From positions 1 through 58,458 of the forward strand of contig DATEDP010000118.1 in the NCBI GenBank assembly GCA_035281585.1: a DNA stretch of 58,458 nucleotides, given 5' to 3'. This document shows, piece by piece, positions 46,689-55,437 of this stretch; the stretch's first letter is position 1; every line of letters starts with the position of its first letter. The translations under genes were made by a program, and so were the position numbers. Under the pieces are notes generated by a model, which did no database searches, was not told the origin of the DNA, and was given only the letters and a program-made list of their open reading frames with translations. The DNA is from a bacterium (GTDB lineage: Bacteria > UBA10199 > DSSB01).

Positions 46689-48518
46689 ATGTCCGAAACG
46701 ACCCACGACGACGAGATCGTCCAAATTTCCTCTAAAAAATTCCTCGCCGGTTGCCTATTGCTGGCCGTCGGCATCTTCATATTGGGAAAATTCGTCGCCC
46801 TTCCGGCCATCTTGGTCGCAGCCGAAGTCTTTTTGGCCATCATCAGCCTCTTTGTCCTGGGTTCGATGAAATACCGGGTCGACAAGAACGCCATCACCTA
46901 CGGCGCGGTCCTCGTCATCTTCGCCACTTTCTGGTCGGTTTGGTGGGAAGGCTCCGGCCTCCGCCAGCGGGTCGCCGCCGAGGGCTCGGCGGCATGGAGC
47001 GAATTATTCCAGCGCTACCTGCTGACCATGCACGGCTGGAACGAGCTGATCCACGCCGACACCATGCTCTTCATCCTCGGCCTGACCTTTTTCGTCGCGG
47101 CCATTGCCCAGACTCGCCTCTTGGAGAGCATTTCCTTCATGGTCCTGCGCCGCAACAAGGGTTGGGTCGTGCCAACCATCGCGGCCCTGACCGGTTTGGT
47201 CGCGGTGGCTTCGGGCATCCTCGACGGCGTCTCGATGATCGGCCTGATGATCCGGGTCTTGGTCTTGATCCTCTTCTTGGCCAAAGTCCAGGACGAGGCC
47301 GTGGTCTATGCGGTCATGGTTTCGACCATCGTCACCACCGTCTGCGGCATGTGGTTGGCTTACGGCGAGCCGCCCAACCTCATCATGAAGGCCAATCTCC
47401 AGCCCCACCTCGACAACGCCTTCTTCCTCCGCTACTGCGCCCCGGTGGCAATCGGCAGCTATCTCATCGTCTTCTTCAACGTCCGCAGACGGCTCAAGGG
47501 AAGACGGATCGACGTGAAGGAAATGGACATCCTCGACCTCCACACCGCCGACGTCCGATTCCTCCAGGCCAGCCAGCATGGCGAGGTGCTCTTGGCCGCC
47601 GAATTCGTGGATACCTACCGGGACGAGCTCGGGAGCCATTACAAGCCGGTGGAGCATCGGCTCCACGCGGGCGAATCGCTCGGCGCGGCCATGATCCGGG
47701 AGGGCGTTCCGCCGGAGACGCGCAAAAAAATACTGGGCCTCTACGTCGATGAAAGCCTGGCCGAGGACCTCGACCGGCACTATGTCCACGAAACCGCGGA
47801 AGACCACCACGGCCGCGACCAAGCCGCGGTCAAGATCCGGGGGATGCTCCGCCGGATGAAGCGCCGCCGCTCCCAGGCCCAGAAGATCGGCTTCCTCGCC
47901 TTCGTTCCCTTTGTCGGCTTCTTAATTTGGCACGCCATCGACCACGACGTCCCGCTCTTCCTGGCCTCTTTCGCCGGCTTCGCCGTGGCCTTCCTCGGGA
48001 TTCTGTCGATTCCCAAGATGCGGGGCCTGGCGCTTCGCGACGCCAAGCACGAATTTTCAGAATACCTCTTTTTGCTGCCGCTCTTCTTCTCGATCACGCT
48101 GCTGCAAAAGACCGGCTTCTTCGAGATCGTCGCCTCCTCGATCCATGCGGGCCTGGAGAAATTCGGCGTTATCGCCATGTCCTATCTACAATTCACCGGC
48201 GCGGCCTTCCTTTCGGCCACCCTCGACAACAACGTGGTCGCCGATTTCGCCGGCCGGGCCATCCGGGGCTTCGAAGTGTCCGTCATTCACCTCTTCGCCA
48301 TGGCCCAGATCGCCGGCTACGCCGTCGGCGGCTGCTGGACCCACATCGGCTCGGCCCAATCGGTGGTCTCTTACGCCTTTATCCGCCGCGAGGTCGATCC
48401 CAAGTACACGCCCTTTCAGTGGATCAAGGCGATGACACCCATCATTCTCGAAATTTTCCTGCTGATGAGCCTGGTCATCGTGGCCGAATCTTTGCTTTTG
48501 AAATGGTTGCCGGAATAG
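46689..48518 (+). CDS. NhaD/ArsB-type sodium/proton antiporter or anion permease
   Basis: 609 residues from the ATG at 46689 (GAGAGG ribosome-binding site). About 12-13 membrane helices are broken by a long cytoplasmic loop (about residues 275-400) rich in charged residues and His. IT-superfamily features are VASGILDGVSMIGLMIRVL, YGEPPNLIMKANL and, in the second half, SATLDNNVVADFAGRAI, which resembles the paired hairpins of NhaD and ArsB. Substrate (Na+/H+ or an anion) is not determinable. The long central loop is larger than usual. Confidence 0.82.
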   Translation: MSETTHDDEIVQISSKKFLAGCLLLAVGIFILGKFVALPAILVAAEVFLAIISLFVLGSMKYRVDKNAITYGAVLVIFATFWSVWWEGSGLRQRVAAEGSAAWSELFQRYLLTMHGWNELIHADTMLFILGLTFFVAAIAQTRLLESISFMVLRRNKGWVVPTIAALTGLVAVASGILDGVSMIGLMIRVLVLILFLAKVQDEAVVYAVMVSTIVTTVCGMWLAYGEPPNLIMKANLQPHLDNAFFLRYCAPVAIGSYLIVFFNVRRRLKGRRIDVKEMDILDLHTADVRFLQASQHGEVLLAAEFVDTYRDELGSHYKPVEHRLHAGESLGAAMIREGVPPETRKKILGLYVDESLAEDLDRHYVHETAEDHHGRDQAAVKIRGMLRRMKRRRSQAQKIGFLAFVPFVGFLIWHAIDHDVPLFLASFAGFAVAFLGILSIPKMRGLALRDAKHEFSEYLFLLPLFFSITLLQKTGFFEIVASSIHAGLEKFGVIAMSYLQFTGAAFLSATLDNNVVADFAGRAIRGFEVSVIHLFAMAQIAGYAVGGCWTHIGSAQSVVSYAFIRREVDPKYTPFQWIKAMTPIILEIFLLMSLVIVAESLLLKWLPE

Positions 48519-48555
48519 GTAAGATTCCCCGAATATGGAAAACGAGGAGGATCCC

Positions 48556-48978
48556 ATGAACGCCAACAGCCGGCGACGTTTCTTGATGAGTCTGATGATT
48601 CCCTTCACCCTGGGAGCTTGCAGCAAGAGTCCCGAGCCGGAAAAGGCCGCCAAGGCCTTCATCGATGCCTACTACGTCAAGATCGACCTAAAGGCCGCCA
48701 AGGATTTGAGCAGCGGCTTGGCCCTGGAAAAGATCGACAACCAGATCGGCCTGATCGCCGGCCAGCCGCCGGACCAAGGCGCCGACCTGCCCAAAGTCGA
48801 CGCCCATCTCGCTTCGGCCGGCGAGGTCAATGGCGACGAGGCGACCTATATCTTTGAGGTGAAGCCCCAAGTCCAGGATGTGGGGGCCCGCAAGGTCTTC
48901 GTCAAATTGCGCCACGAAAATGGGGTTTGGAAAGTGAGCCAATTCACCGAGGAGAGCCAGGGTACCGTAAGTCCATAA
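48556..48978 (+). CDS. Predicted small lipoprotein
   Basis: 140 residues from the ATG at 48556 (GAGGAGG ribosome-binding site). RRRFLMSLMIPFTLGACSKS has a twin-Arg-like start and a good lipobox (LGAC). The mature part is helical then beta-rich (KVFVKLRHENGVWKVSQFTE) and resembles the DUF4878/NTF2-like lipoprotein group. That assignment is tentative. It lies 37 bp after the transporter gene, so cotranscription is likely. Confidence 0.75.
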   Translation: MNANSRRRFLMSLMIPFTLGACSKSPEPEKAAKAFIDAYYVKIDLKAAKDLSSGLALEKIDNQIGLIAGQPPDQGADLPKVDAHLASAGEVNGDEATYIFEVKPQVQDVGARKVFVKLRHENGVWKVSQFTEESQGTVSP

Positions 48979-48981
48979 ATT

Positions 48982-49146
48982 GTCATCCTGAGCGCAGCGA
49001 AGGATCTGCGACCCACCAAGGCTTTTTTACAAGGTCGAAGTCCCTTCGTGTCCTCCAAGGGGATTCCGAGGAGACGAAGAGGCATCGGCATATAATAGTT
49101 TCCTGGCCAGTCGCAGATCCTTCGTCGCTTCGCTCCTCAGGATGAC
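48982..49146. repeat. Family A palindromic repeat
   Basis: GTCATCCTGAGCGCAGCGAA with GGATCTGCGACC at the left, and GTCGCAGATCCTTCGTCGCT with CAGGATGAC at the right, loop about 95 bp. It lies 4 bp after the lipoprotein stop codon. Confidence 0.87.
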
Positions 49147-49163
49147 AAATCGCTCAGTATGAC

Positions 49164-49200
49164 AAAAAAAGCCCGCTCTTTTGGAGCGGGCTTTTTATTT
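49164..49200. terminator. Bidirectional Rho-independent terminator
   Basis: An A run, stem GCCCGCTC (49171..49178), loop TTTTG, GAGCGGGC (49184..49191) and a T run. It lies between convergent genes and can terminate both strands. Confidence 0.88.
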
Positions 49201-49213
49201 TCGAAAAGCGATC

Positions 49214-50035
49214 TTACTTCTTTTTCTTGGCCGGCTTCTCGGGGACGGCGCCCGGCGCCGGTTCCGGCGGAAGCAGCGGCTGACCCGAGGGCGCCGCGGC
49301 GAAGAGGCTGGAAAGCAAGGCGGTGGCCTTGTTCTTCACCTCGGTGTTGGGCGAGCTGCTGGCCAAGGCATCAAGCCCGAGCTTCAGCTGATCATCCTTC
49401 GGATTGTCGCCGAAGATCTCCATGCCTTTGAGGGCATTGAGATATTGCTCCTGATCGAGACCGCCCTTCTTGACGTAAGCGGAGGGACCGGCCGGATAAG
49501 GGATGATGTCCTCGTGATAGGAGAAGGCGATCATTTTGGCATGACCGACCGCCTGCTCTTCCTTGGTGGTGTAGTAGAGGTGAATTTCGACCATGGCCCC
49601 GGGCTTGAATTGCTTCTTCAAGTCCTTCGGCATGAAGACCGGAATCTTCATCCCGTTGGCGAAGCTGTCGAAGGTGATGACGCGGTATTCGTTCTCCACC
49701 ACCTCCACCGGCAATAGATTGATGTTGTAGAAATCCTTGCGCTCCTTGCCGTCGGCGCCGATCGAGGGCAGAAATTCCATGAAGACGCCGCGGACGAAGA
49801 ACTCGGGGCTCTTGCCGCGATCCGGCGGATCGACCGCCCCCCACTTCAGCAAGCGATGCTCCTTGACGGTGGCGGCGCCGGGATCGGAGCTGATCGGGGC
49901 GTTGTCGCCGGTGGCCGCCGGCTTCTTGGCCGCGGAGCTTTTCTTTTTGGCGGCCAGGGCATCGCTGAAGGCCGCGGCGCCGGCGACCAGGCTCAAGGCC
50001 GTAGCCAGCGTCAAACTCTTCTTCCATAAATTCAT
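49214..50035 (-). CDS. Secreted Lys/Ala/Pro-rich protein, unknown function
   Basis: 273 residues with a signal peptide (MNLWKKSLTLATALSLVAGA, cleavage near SDALA). A Lys-rich linker (KKKSSAAKKPAATGD) leads to a domain with NINLLPVEVVENEYRVITFD and AMVEIHLYYTTKEEQAVGHA, then a helical segment and a Pro/Lys tail (PEKPAKKKK). GGAG precedes the ATG by 6 nt. No family recognised. Periplasmic location is inferred. Confidence 0.75.
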   Translation of the reverse strand: MNLWKKSLTLATALSLVAGAAAFSDALAAKKKSSAAKKPAATGDNAPISSDPGAATVKEHRLLKWGAVDPPDRGKSPEFFVRGVFMEFLPSIGADGKERKDFYNINLLPVEVVENEYRVITFDSFANGMKIPVFMPKDLKKQFKPGAMVEIHLYYTTKEEQAVGHAKMIAFSYHEDIIPYPAGPSAYVKKGGLDQEQYLNALKGMEIFGDNPKDDQLKLGLDALASSSPNTEVKNKATALLSSLFAAAPSGQPLLPPEPAPGAVPEKPAKKKK

Positions 50036-50199
50036 AGTTTCTCCTTTGGTTGAAAGCAGATGCAGATTCTTACGCAGAACCCTTGAAAATTGGGCTTTTT
50101 ATACTTAGGCCCCCTCGGATAGTCACGAAAAAAGGCACTTGCCAGCCAAAGCGCGGGCTGCATAGGATCTGCCGGCTTTTTGAATCGGGAGAACGCCCC

Positions 50200-50919
50200 A
50201 TGGGAAAGGTTTTAATCTTACAAAACGCGGCCTTGTTCACCGCCGGCAGCTTCGAGGATGAGCTCAAGCGACGCGGCATCGACTACGAGTACCGTAAGGT
50301 CTACGAAGGCGCGAAGAACCTTCCGGCCCCCGATCAAGCCAAGAATTATTCCGGCTACATCGTGCTCGGCGGACCGCTCCGTCTCAAGGTCGAGAATCCC
50401 GAGAAGACCGAATGGCTGCGGCAGGAAGTTTCCTTCCTGCGGGCCTGCCTCGACGAGCACAAGCCGGTCTTCGCCGTCGCGCAAGGCGCCAATTTGCTGA
50501 CCCATGCCCAGGGCGGCTGGGTCGCCAAGGCGCCGGAAAAAGAGATCGGCTGGATCCAAGTCGAGATTTATCCCGACTATTCGCGCAACAGCGTGATCTA
50601 CGGTGAAATCGAGGAAAAACGCTTTCCGGCCTTCTGCTGGTACGACACCTTCAACGGTTTCCCACCTCAGGGCTATTGGTATGCGCTGAGCCCCAATTGC
50701 CGCTACCAATCCACCGGCATCCACGGAAACTGCTACCTCTTCAACTTTCATCCCGAAGTCACCGAGGAGCTGGCGGCTTCCTGGGTCAAGGAATACGCCT
50801 CCGATCTTCCCTCCAAGGAAGCCGGAGCCAAGATCCTCGCCGACACCCGAGCTAACATGGAGTGGACCCAAAAGTTCTCGCGCAAGATCATTCACGCCTT
50901 CGAGTCCTTCCTAAAATGA
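50200..50919 (+). CDS. Glutamine amidotransferase-like (GATase1) protein lacking the catalytic Cys
   Basis: 239 residues from the ATG at 50200 (GGGAG ribosome-binding site 8 nt upstream). The class I GATase fold is seen in YIVLGGPLRL, the nucleophile-elbow region KPVFAVAQGANLL and NFHPEVTEEL. Aligned to the canonical PVLGICLGHQLL, the Cys is Ala94 and the following Leu is Gln95, while the His of FHPE is kept. Unless it is a divergent enzyme it should be catalytically dead. It resembles the stand-alone GMP-synthase-like family. Confidence 0.82.
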   Translation: MGKVLILQNAALFTAGSFEDELKRRGIDYEYRKVYEGAKNLPAPDQAKNYSGYIVLGGPLRLKVENPEKTEWLRQEVSFLRACLDEHKPVFAVAQGANLLTHAQGGWVAKAPEKEIGWIQVEIYPDYSRNSVIYGEIEEKRFPAFCWYDTFNGFPPQGYWYALSPNCRYQSTGIHGNCYLFNFHPEVTEELAASWVKEYASDLPSKEAGAKILADTRANMEWTQKFSRKIIHAFESFLK

Positions 50920-51070
50920 AGCTGGGAGCGAGGGCTTGAGGCCACGGCTTGGCGCTCAATCGGGGAGCTTCAACCTCAATCGGCGGGGGTCCTAAATCGA
51001 CCGCTTCGCCCTTGGCGATGGTAACTAGCTGAAATGTTTTGGCTATTTATATTGATCCCGCCGGAGTCGA

Positions 51071-51086
51071 TGGCACGCCGGTTGCT
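51071..51086 (+). promoter_or_regulatory. Sigma-54-type (-24/-12) promoter
   Basis: TGGCACG-N4-TTGCT at 51071..51086 is an exact match to the RpoN consensus TGGCACG-N4-TTGCW. The predicted transcription start is near 51097. An A/T-rich stretch (TTTTGGCTATTTATATTGAT) lies just upstream. The remaining 150 bp of the gap from 50920 hold no gene that I can see. Confidence 0.7.
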
Positions 51087-51107
51087 AAAAACAAGCCAGG
51101 AGGCGCA

Positions 51108-51120
51108 CACCTGACAGGTG
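51108..51120. repeat. Perfect 13 bp palindrome beside the 51125 start
   Basis: CACCTGACAGGTG, 4 bp before the GTG start. It could be a small mRNA hairpin covering the start region or a binding site. An AGGAGG at 51098 lies too far upstream (21 nt) to serve the GTG directly unless this hairpin closes the gap. Confidence 0.45.
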
Positions 51121-51124
51121 CCCC

Positions 51125-52765
51125 GTGTCCTTCGATGAAATTTCCCTCACCAGAAGAGTCTTAGACCTCCGTGAATCCAGCCCTGACGACGCCGCTTGGC
51201 TCGAGGGCCTGCGCGGGCTTTCGCTCTCCGCTGCCGAAGCTTCGGCGCTGGCCACGGTGCTGGAAGACCGCTTCGTCTCGCCCGAGGAAAGGTTGGATCT
51301 GCTCGGCCGCTTGGAATTGCATGGCACGCTGGAATCCGGTTCCACTGTCGGCGGCTTCATCCAACGGCTCGCCGGTACCGACGGACTCGAGGCCACCCGC
51401 CACCATGCCCGCGCTTTGGCCAGTCGCCTGGCTTCGACATCGGTCGACGGCGAGCGCAGCCCGGTACCCGCCGAAACGATCCGCGAGCTGGCCGCGGCCC
51501 TGCCCCGAAGCGGCTTCGATATCGGCGCCGTTTCGCCGGTGACTTATGGGATCTACTCCTATCTCGCGCCCCGGGATTCGGCCATGGTCGCCTTGGCCGC
51601 TGAAATCCGGCAAAATTGGGAAAGCTCGACCGATCCGATCTTGCGGATGCGCAACGCCCGGGTCCTCGCCGAGACCGGCGACCGCCGGGCCGCCGCCTTC
51701 CTTCGCGAATCCGCCGCCGGCTTGACCTCGACTTATTCCGGCGAGCTTTCGCTGGACGAGCGAATCTCGCGGGCCGCCGGCCTGGCCGTCGACGGCCACG
51801 AAGCCGCCGCCCGCTTTTTGCAAAACATCGCGATGGACCCCCGCGAAACTCTCGCCCGCCGCAGCCGGGCTTTGGAATACCTCCCGCCCCAGAGCTTGGA
51901 CAACGGCTCCGATACCGCCGAAGTGTTCCGCTCGCTGGTCGAGGATCCCGAAGAGCCGGTCCCCACCCGTTATCTCATGCTGAGCCTGCTGGCTCGCTCG
52001 CCCCACCCGCCGGAACGGGCCTGGTGGCAACGGATGATCGACGACCCCAGCATGCTCGTCACCGATCGAGCCGTCGCCTGGGGAGCTTCGGCGCCCGGCA
52101 ACTCCGACCATGAATATTCCCAATGGAACTTGACGCTCGCCGCCTTGGGAACTTCCCACGCCGATTTCGCCGGCGGGCTCTTGCGTGATGTGATTTACAA
52201 TCGAGGCGCTCCGATCGGAGCCCGCCGCGAGGCCTTGATGGCTTATCTCCATCAAAACAGCCGGGGCCATCTTTCCTGGGAAACCCTGCGCGAAGTTTTG
52301 GCCCTGCCGCGCGGCGAATGGGACGGCTTGCTCGAGGAAGCCGCCGCCGGCGATCGCCCGCTCCGCCTGCATTTCCCGAGGGACCGGTCGGGGGTCACCG
52401 CCTTCGGCCTCGGCTCCTCCGAAACCGTCGGCAGCGAGATCGTGCTGGAAGTCCGAGGCCGCGGCGAAGGCGAATGGGACTGGCAAGTCGACTTTCGTCC
52501 CTTCCATCCCGGTCAGGATGCGGTGGTGGCGGCCGCCGATCCGGCACCCTATGAATTCTATCTTCCCCGGAATCGCCGAATCCTGCTGGGCGGTCTCAGC
52601 GCCGGCGACATCGCCGGCGAGGTGATGGAGCCGGCCCCGGCCGGAGCGCCGAGCGGCGGCAGCAACTCGTCGGCTGGATCAGCCTCCGGAACCGAGCCGC
52701 ATGCCGCGACCGGTTCCAGCCGGCCCTCGAACGGCCAGCTCAGCGTGATGGGAATGGGCATCTAA
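51125..52765 (+). CDS. Uncharacterised HEAT-like repeat protein under a sigma-54-type promoter
   Basis: 546 residues from the GTG at 51125. No signal peptide or membrane helix. Residues about 10-410 are helical repeats (for example ARVLAETGDRRAAAFLRESA, ISRAAGLAVDGHEAAARFLQ, TRYLMLSLLARSPHPPERAW), HEAT/Armadillo-like. A beta-type segment follows (GSEIVLEVRGRGEGEWDWQV) and then a Gly/Ser/Ala/Pro-rich tail ending LSVMGMGI. The general build resembles the 33961 protein, although I see no direct sequence identity. It has no recognised function. Confidence 0.7.
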   Translation: MSFDEISLTRRVLDLRESSPDDAAWLEGLRGLSLSAAEASALATVLEDRFVSPEERLDLLGRLELHGTLESGSTVGGFIQRLAGTDGLEATRHHARALASRLASTSVDGERSPVPAETIRELAAALPRSGFDIGAVSPVTYGIYSYLAPRDSAMVALAAEIRQNWESSTDPILRMRNARVLAETGDRRAAAFLRESAAGLTSTYSGELSLDERISRAAGLAVDGHEAAARFLQNIAMDPRETLARRSRALEYLPPQSLDNGSDTAEVFRSLVEDPEEPVPTRYLMLSLLARSPHPPERAWWQRMIDDPSMLVTDRAVAWGASAPGNSDHEYSQWNLTLAALGTSHADFAGGLLRDVIYNRGAPIGARREALMAYLHQNSRGHLSWETLREVLALPRGEWDGLLEEAAAGDRPLRLHFPRDRSGVTAFGLGSSETVGSEIVLEVRGRGEGEWDWQVDFRPFHPGQDAVVAAADPAPYEFYLPRNRRILLGGLSAGDIAGEVMEPAPAGAPSGGSNSSAGSASGTEPHAATGSSRPSNGQLSVMGMGI

Positions 52766-52768
52766 GGC

Positions 52769-53404
52769 TCAAGAGCTCAGGAAGGGATTCTCTTCCCGCT
52801 CCTCGCCGATGGTGGTCTCGGCGCCATGGCCCGGATGAACGACGGCATCGTCCGCCAAATCCAGCAGTTTCCCGTGAATCGATTTCATGAGAAGGGCGAA
52901 ATCGCCGCCCCAGAGGTCGGTGCGCCCGATGCCGCCTTGGAAGAGGGTGTCGCCGGTGAAGACGTGGGACCCTTCCGGGGTCGGCACATAGAAGCTGAGA
53001 CTGCCCGGCGTGTGGCCCGGGGTGTGAAGCACCTCGAGCTTGTAGCCGCCGAAGGTCAAAACTTCCTTGTCCTCCAGCCAGTGCTCGACCGGCGGGACGG
53101 TGAAGCCGGGCAGCCGGAACAAGGCGGTCTGCATCGCGACATTGTCGTAGAGAAAGAGGTCCTGGCGGTGGAGGCAGACCTCGCCGCCGAGTTTGGCGTG
53201 GACTTCCTCGGTGGCCCCGACATGGTCGAAGTGGGCGTGGGTGTGGACGATGTACTTGGGCTTCCAGCCCTGGACCTGAAGCGTCGCCAAGATCCTTTCG
53301 GCTTCGGCGCCGGGATCGACGATGACGGCTTCCTTGGTTTTTTCGCAGGCCAGGATGCTGCAGTTGCATTGCAGCGGACCCAGCGGGAATTTTTTTAAAA
53401 GCAT
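52769..53404 (-). CDS. Metallo-beta-lactamase-fold hydrolase (glyoxalase II-like)
   Basis: 211 residues, cytosolic. Metal ligands are HTHAHFDHVG, LHTPGHTPGS, FTGDTLFQGGIGRTD and HPGHGAETT. GRTDLWGG is typical of the GloB/YcbL group, which act on thioesters. It lies 10 bp after pdxH with its own AAGG ribosome-binding site, so the two genes form an operon. Confidence 0.92.
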   Translation of the reverse strand: MLLKKFPLGPLQCNCSILACEKTKEAVIVDPGAEAERILATLQVQGWKPKYIVHTHAHFDHVGATEEVHAKLGGEVCLHRQDLFLYDNVAMQTALFRLPGFTVPPVEHWLEDKEVLTFGGYKLEVLHTPGHTPGSLSFYVPTPEGSHVFTGDTLFQGGIGRTDLWGGDFALLMKSIHGKLLDLADDAVVHPGHGAETTIGEEREENPFLSS

Positions 53405-53414
53405 GGGATGACCT

Positions 53415-54026
53415 TTAGGGGCTCAATCGCTCGATCTTCCAGCCCCCACCCGAGCGCCGGTAGCGGAAGCGGTCGTGGAGCCGATTGGGCCGGGATTGCC
53501 AGAACTCGAGGCTGCGAGGTTTGAGCGCGAAACCGCTCCAATGCGGCGGCCGCGGCACCTCCCGGCCTTCGAATTCCTTCAGATAGCGGCGAAAGCTCCG
53601 CTCGAGCTCGTCCCGGCTCTTCAGCACCGCGCTTTGCTTCGAGGCCCAAGCGCCGATCTGGCTCAAACGGGGCCGGGAACGGAAATAATCGTCGGCCTCG
53701 GCCACGCTCACCGGCTTCACCGAGCCGACGATCCGCACCTGCCGGGCCAAGGGCTCCCAATAAAAAGTCAGGGCGGCCCGGGGATTGGCGGCCAAGGATT
53801 TTGCTTTGGCTGACCGGAAATTGGTGAAAAAAACGAAGCCGGCCGGCCCGAGGCTCTTGACCAAAACCATCCGGCCTTCGGGAAAGCCGTCGCGGCCGAC
53901 GGTCGAAAGACAGGCGGCGGTCGCATCCCCGATGGCCGGTGCGGCCTTGGCCATTTTGAACCAGCGGCTGAAAAGCGCCAGCGGGTCGGGAGTCAGATCT
54001 TTTTCGACGAAATTTGCCATATTCAC
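53415..54026 (-). CDS. pdxH: Pyridoxamine 5'-phosphate oxidase
   Basis: FMN-dependent oxidase that makes pyridoxal phosphate. 203 residues. Signatures are [71 protein letters not shown] and the C-terminal [17 protein letters not shown], which is the diagnostic PdxH C-terminus. The start is GTG (54026) or the ATG two codons later. It is divergent from the Usp gene with only 21 bp between. Confidence 0.95.
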   Translation of the reverse strand: MNMANFVEKDLTPDPLALFSRWFKMAKAAPAIGDATAACLSTVGRDGFPEGRMVLVKSLGPAGFVFFTNFRSAKAKSLAANPRAALTFYWEPLARQVRIVGSVKPVSVAEADDYFRSRPRLSQIGAWASKQSAVLKSRDELERSFRRYLKEFEGREVPRPPHWSGFALKPRSLEFWQSRPNRLHDRFRYRRSGGGWKIERLSP

Positions 54027-54047
54027 GCCGCACCGTTATAAAGGGCC

Positions 54048-54983
54048 ATGGTAAAAAGCAAAGCAACCCCGGGCAAGCTCTTATGGGCCTTCAATCCTTT
54101 CCACGACAAACCCGCGGCCTTGAAGAGCAGCGCTCAGGCCCTGCTTCGCTTCTCGGAGCAATCCGGCCTGAAGCCGGAGCCGGTTTACGTCGTCAGCCCG
54201 GCGGAGGTCAACGTCGTTCTCGAATTCAGCGTTCCGGCGAAAGAAAGATATCGCCAAGTTTCCTTGGCCCGCTCCCGGAGGGTCTTGAAAGACCTCAAGG
54301 CCGAGAGCCTCGAGCCGGTCATCTTGATCGAGAAAAGCCTCAGCCTTTCGGCCAGCACCAAGCAGCTGGTCAATTACGCCGAAAGCCAGGGCGCCGAAGC
54401 CATCCTGGCCGGCACCACCTCCGGCAAGGGCCTCCGCGGGGCTTTGTTGGGCAGCTTCGCCGAAACCTTGCTGTATCAGGCCCGCTGTCCGGTCGTCTTG
54501 ATCCAGCCCGGCGCCAAGGTCGGCAAGCGGGTGAAACGCCTCCTTTTTATCAGCGACCTGAGCCCGGCTTCGCTCGAAGCCTTCGCCGACTTCTGCCCTT
54601 GGGCCGCGGCCTTGGGTGCCGAAGTTCGGCTCTTCCACTCGATCCCCCGGCCCTTTTCCTGGGCTTCCTTCGCCATCGACGCCCTCCTGGGCCCCGATCG
54701 GATGTCGGAAAAACAGTATCTGATCCTTACCCGAAAACTTCGGGAAAACGACGTGAAGCCTTTCCGGGAAGCGGCCCAGCGGCAGGGGCTGCGCTTTTCC
54801 CATCAGCTCGATATCGGCGGAAAGGATGTCGCCGACGATGCCCTCAAAGCGGCCAAAAAATATCGGGCCGACCTGGTCGGCTTGGCCGGGCGAAGCGGTC
54901 CCTTGAAAACCCGGCTGCTGGGCAGCGTCACCAAAAGCTTGCTCCGCGACGCTCAACTGCCTATCTGGATCAAACACTCATGA
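54048..54983 (+). CDS. Tandem universal stress protein (two UspA domains)
   Basis: 311 residues, two UspA-like domains. The first ends with EAILAGTTSGKGLRGALLGS and ETLLYQARCPVVLIQPG. The second starts KRLLFISDLSPASLEAFADF and ends LVGLAGRSGPLKTRLLGSVT and LLRDAQLPIWIK. The second keeps a G-x-x-G-x9-G-like loop. The start ATG is at 54048. The gene ends ATGA in overlap with the cytochrome gene, a coupled pair. Confidence 0.85.
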   Translation: MVKSKATPGKLLWAFNPFHDKPAALKSSAQALLRFSEQSGLKPEPVYVVSPAEVNVVLEFSVPAKERYRQVSLARSRRVLKDLKAESLEPVILIEKSLSLSASTKQLVNYAESQGAEAILAGTTSGKGLRGALLGSFAETLLYQARCPVVLIQPGAKVGKRVKRLLFISDLSPASLEAFADFCPWAAALGAEVRLFHSIPRPFSWASFAIDALLGPDRMSEKQYLILTRKLRENDVKPFREAAQRQGLRFSHQLDIGGKDVADDALKAAKKYRADLVGLAGRSGPLKTRLLGSVTKSLLRDAQLPIWIKHS

Positions 54984-55435
54984 AAATTCTCTCAACAATT
55001 CTCCTTTCGACCCTCTTCCTTTCGACGCCGCTCGCCGCCAAGCCGCTGCCGCCCCATCCGGTCCAAGCGGCGACCGCCGCCACACCCTCGCTCAAACAGT
55101 ACATGGCCACTTTCGGGACCATGCTCGCCGGATTGGAGATCATGAAGATTCACGAGAAGAACGTCGACTGGGAAGCCGTCGACCTCTCCGTTCAGGAGAT
55201 GAGCCAGACCCTCGACGCCATGCAAAAGGCCGACTCCCAGAACCGCTACAAGGAATACACCGACATCCTGGCCGCCGGGATGATCGACCTCAAGGCGAAG
55301 AGCGCCAAGCGGGACAAGGGCTTCTTCAAAGCCGTCGACAAGGTCAGCGAGACTTGCTTCAAATGCCACGCCGCCCATCGGCCCGGCGATTACCTGGTTC
55401 CTAAGGATCAACGGTATTCGGGCGACAAAAATTAG
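54980..55435 (+). CDS. Periplasmic c-type cytochrome, cytochrome c'-like
   Basis: 151 residues. Signal peptide (MKILSTILLSTLFLSTPLAA, cleavage near AAKP), then a helical domain with a single heme motif CFKCH (126-130) near the C-terminus, the position used in class II cytochromes. The length also fits. Translationally coupled to the tandem Usp gene by ATGA. It could be an electron carrier or a gas/redox-sensing cytochrome; the partner is unknown. Confidence 0.83.
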   Translation: MKILSTILLSTLFLSTPLAAKPLPPHPVQAATAATPSLKQYMATFGTMLAGLEIMKIHEKNVDWEAVDLSVQEMSQTLDAMQKADSQNRYKEYTDILAAGMIDLKAKSAKRDKGFFKAVDKVSETCFKCHAAHRPGDYLVPKDQRYSGDKN

Positions 55436-55437
55436 GC

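Noticed and set aside
54014-54980. Open frame overlapping the Usp gene and continuous with the cytochrome frame
   Set aside because: It reads the Usp gene in the wrong frame (Arg/Gly/Gln-rich); the cytochrome has its own ATG and signal peptide at 54980.
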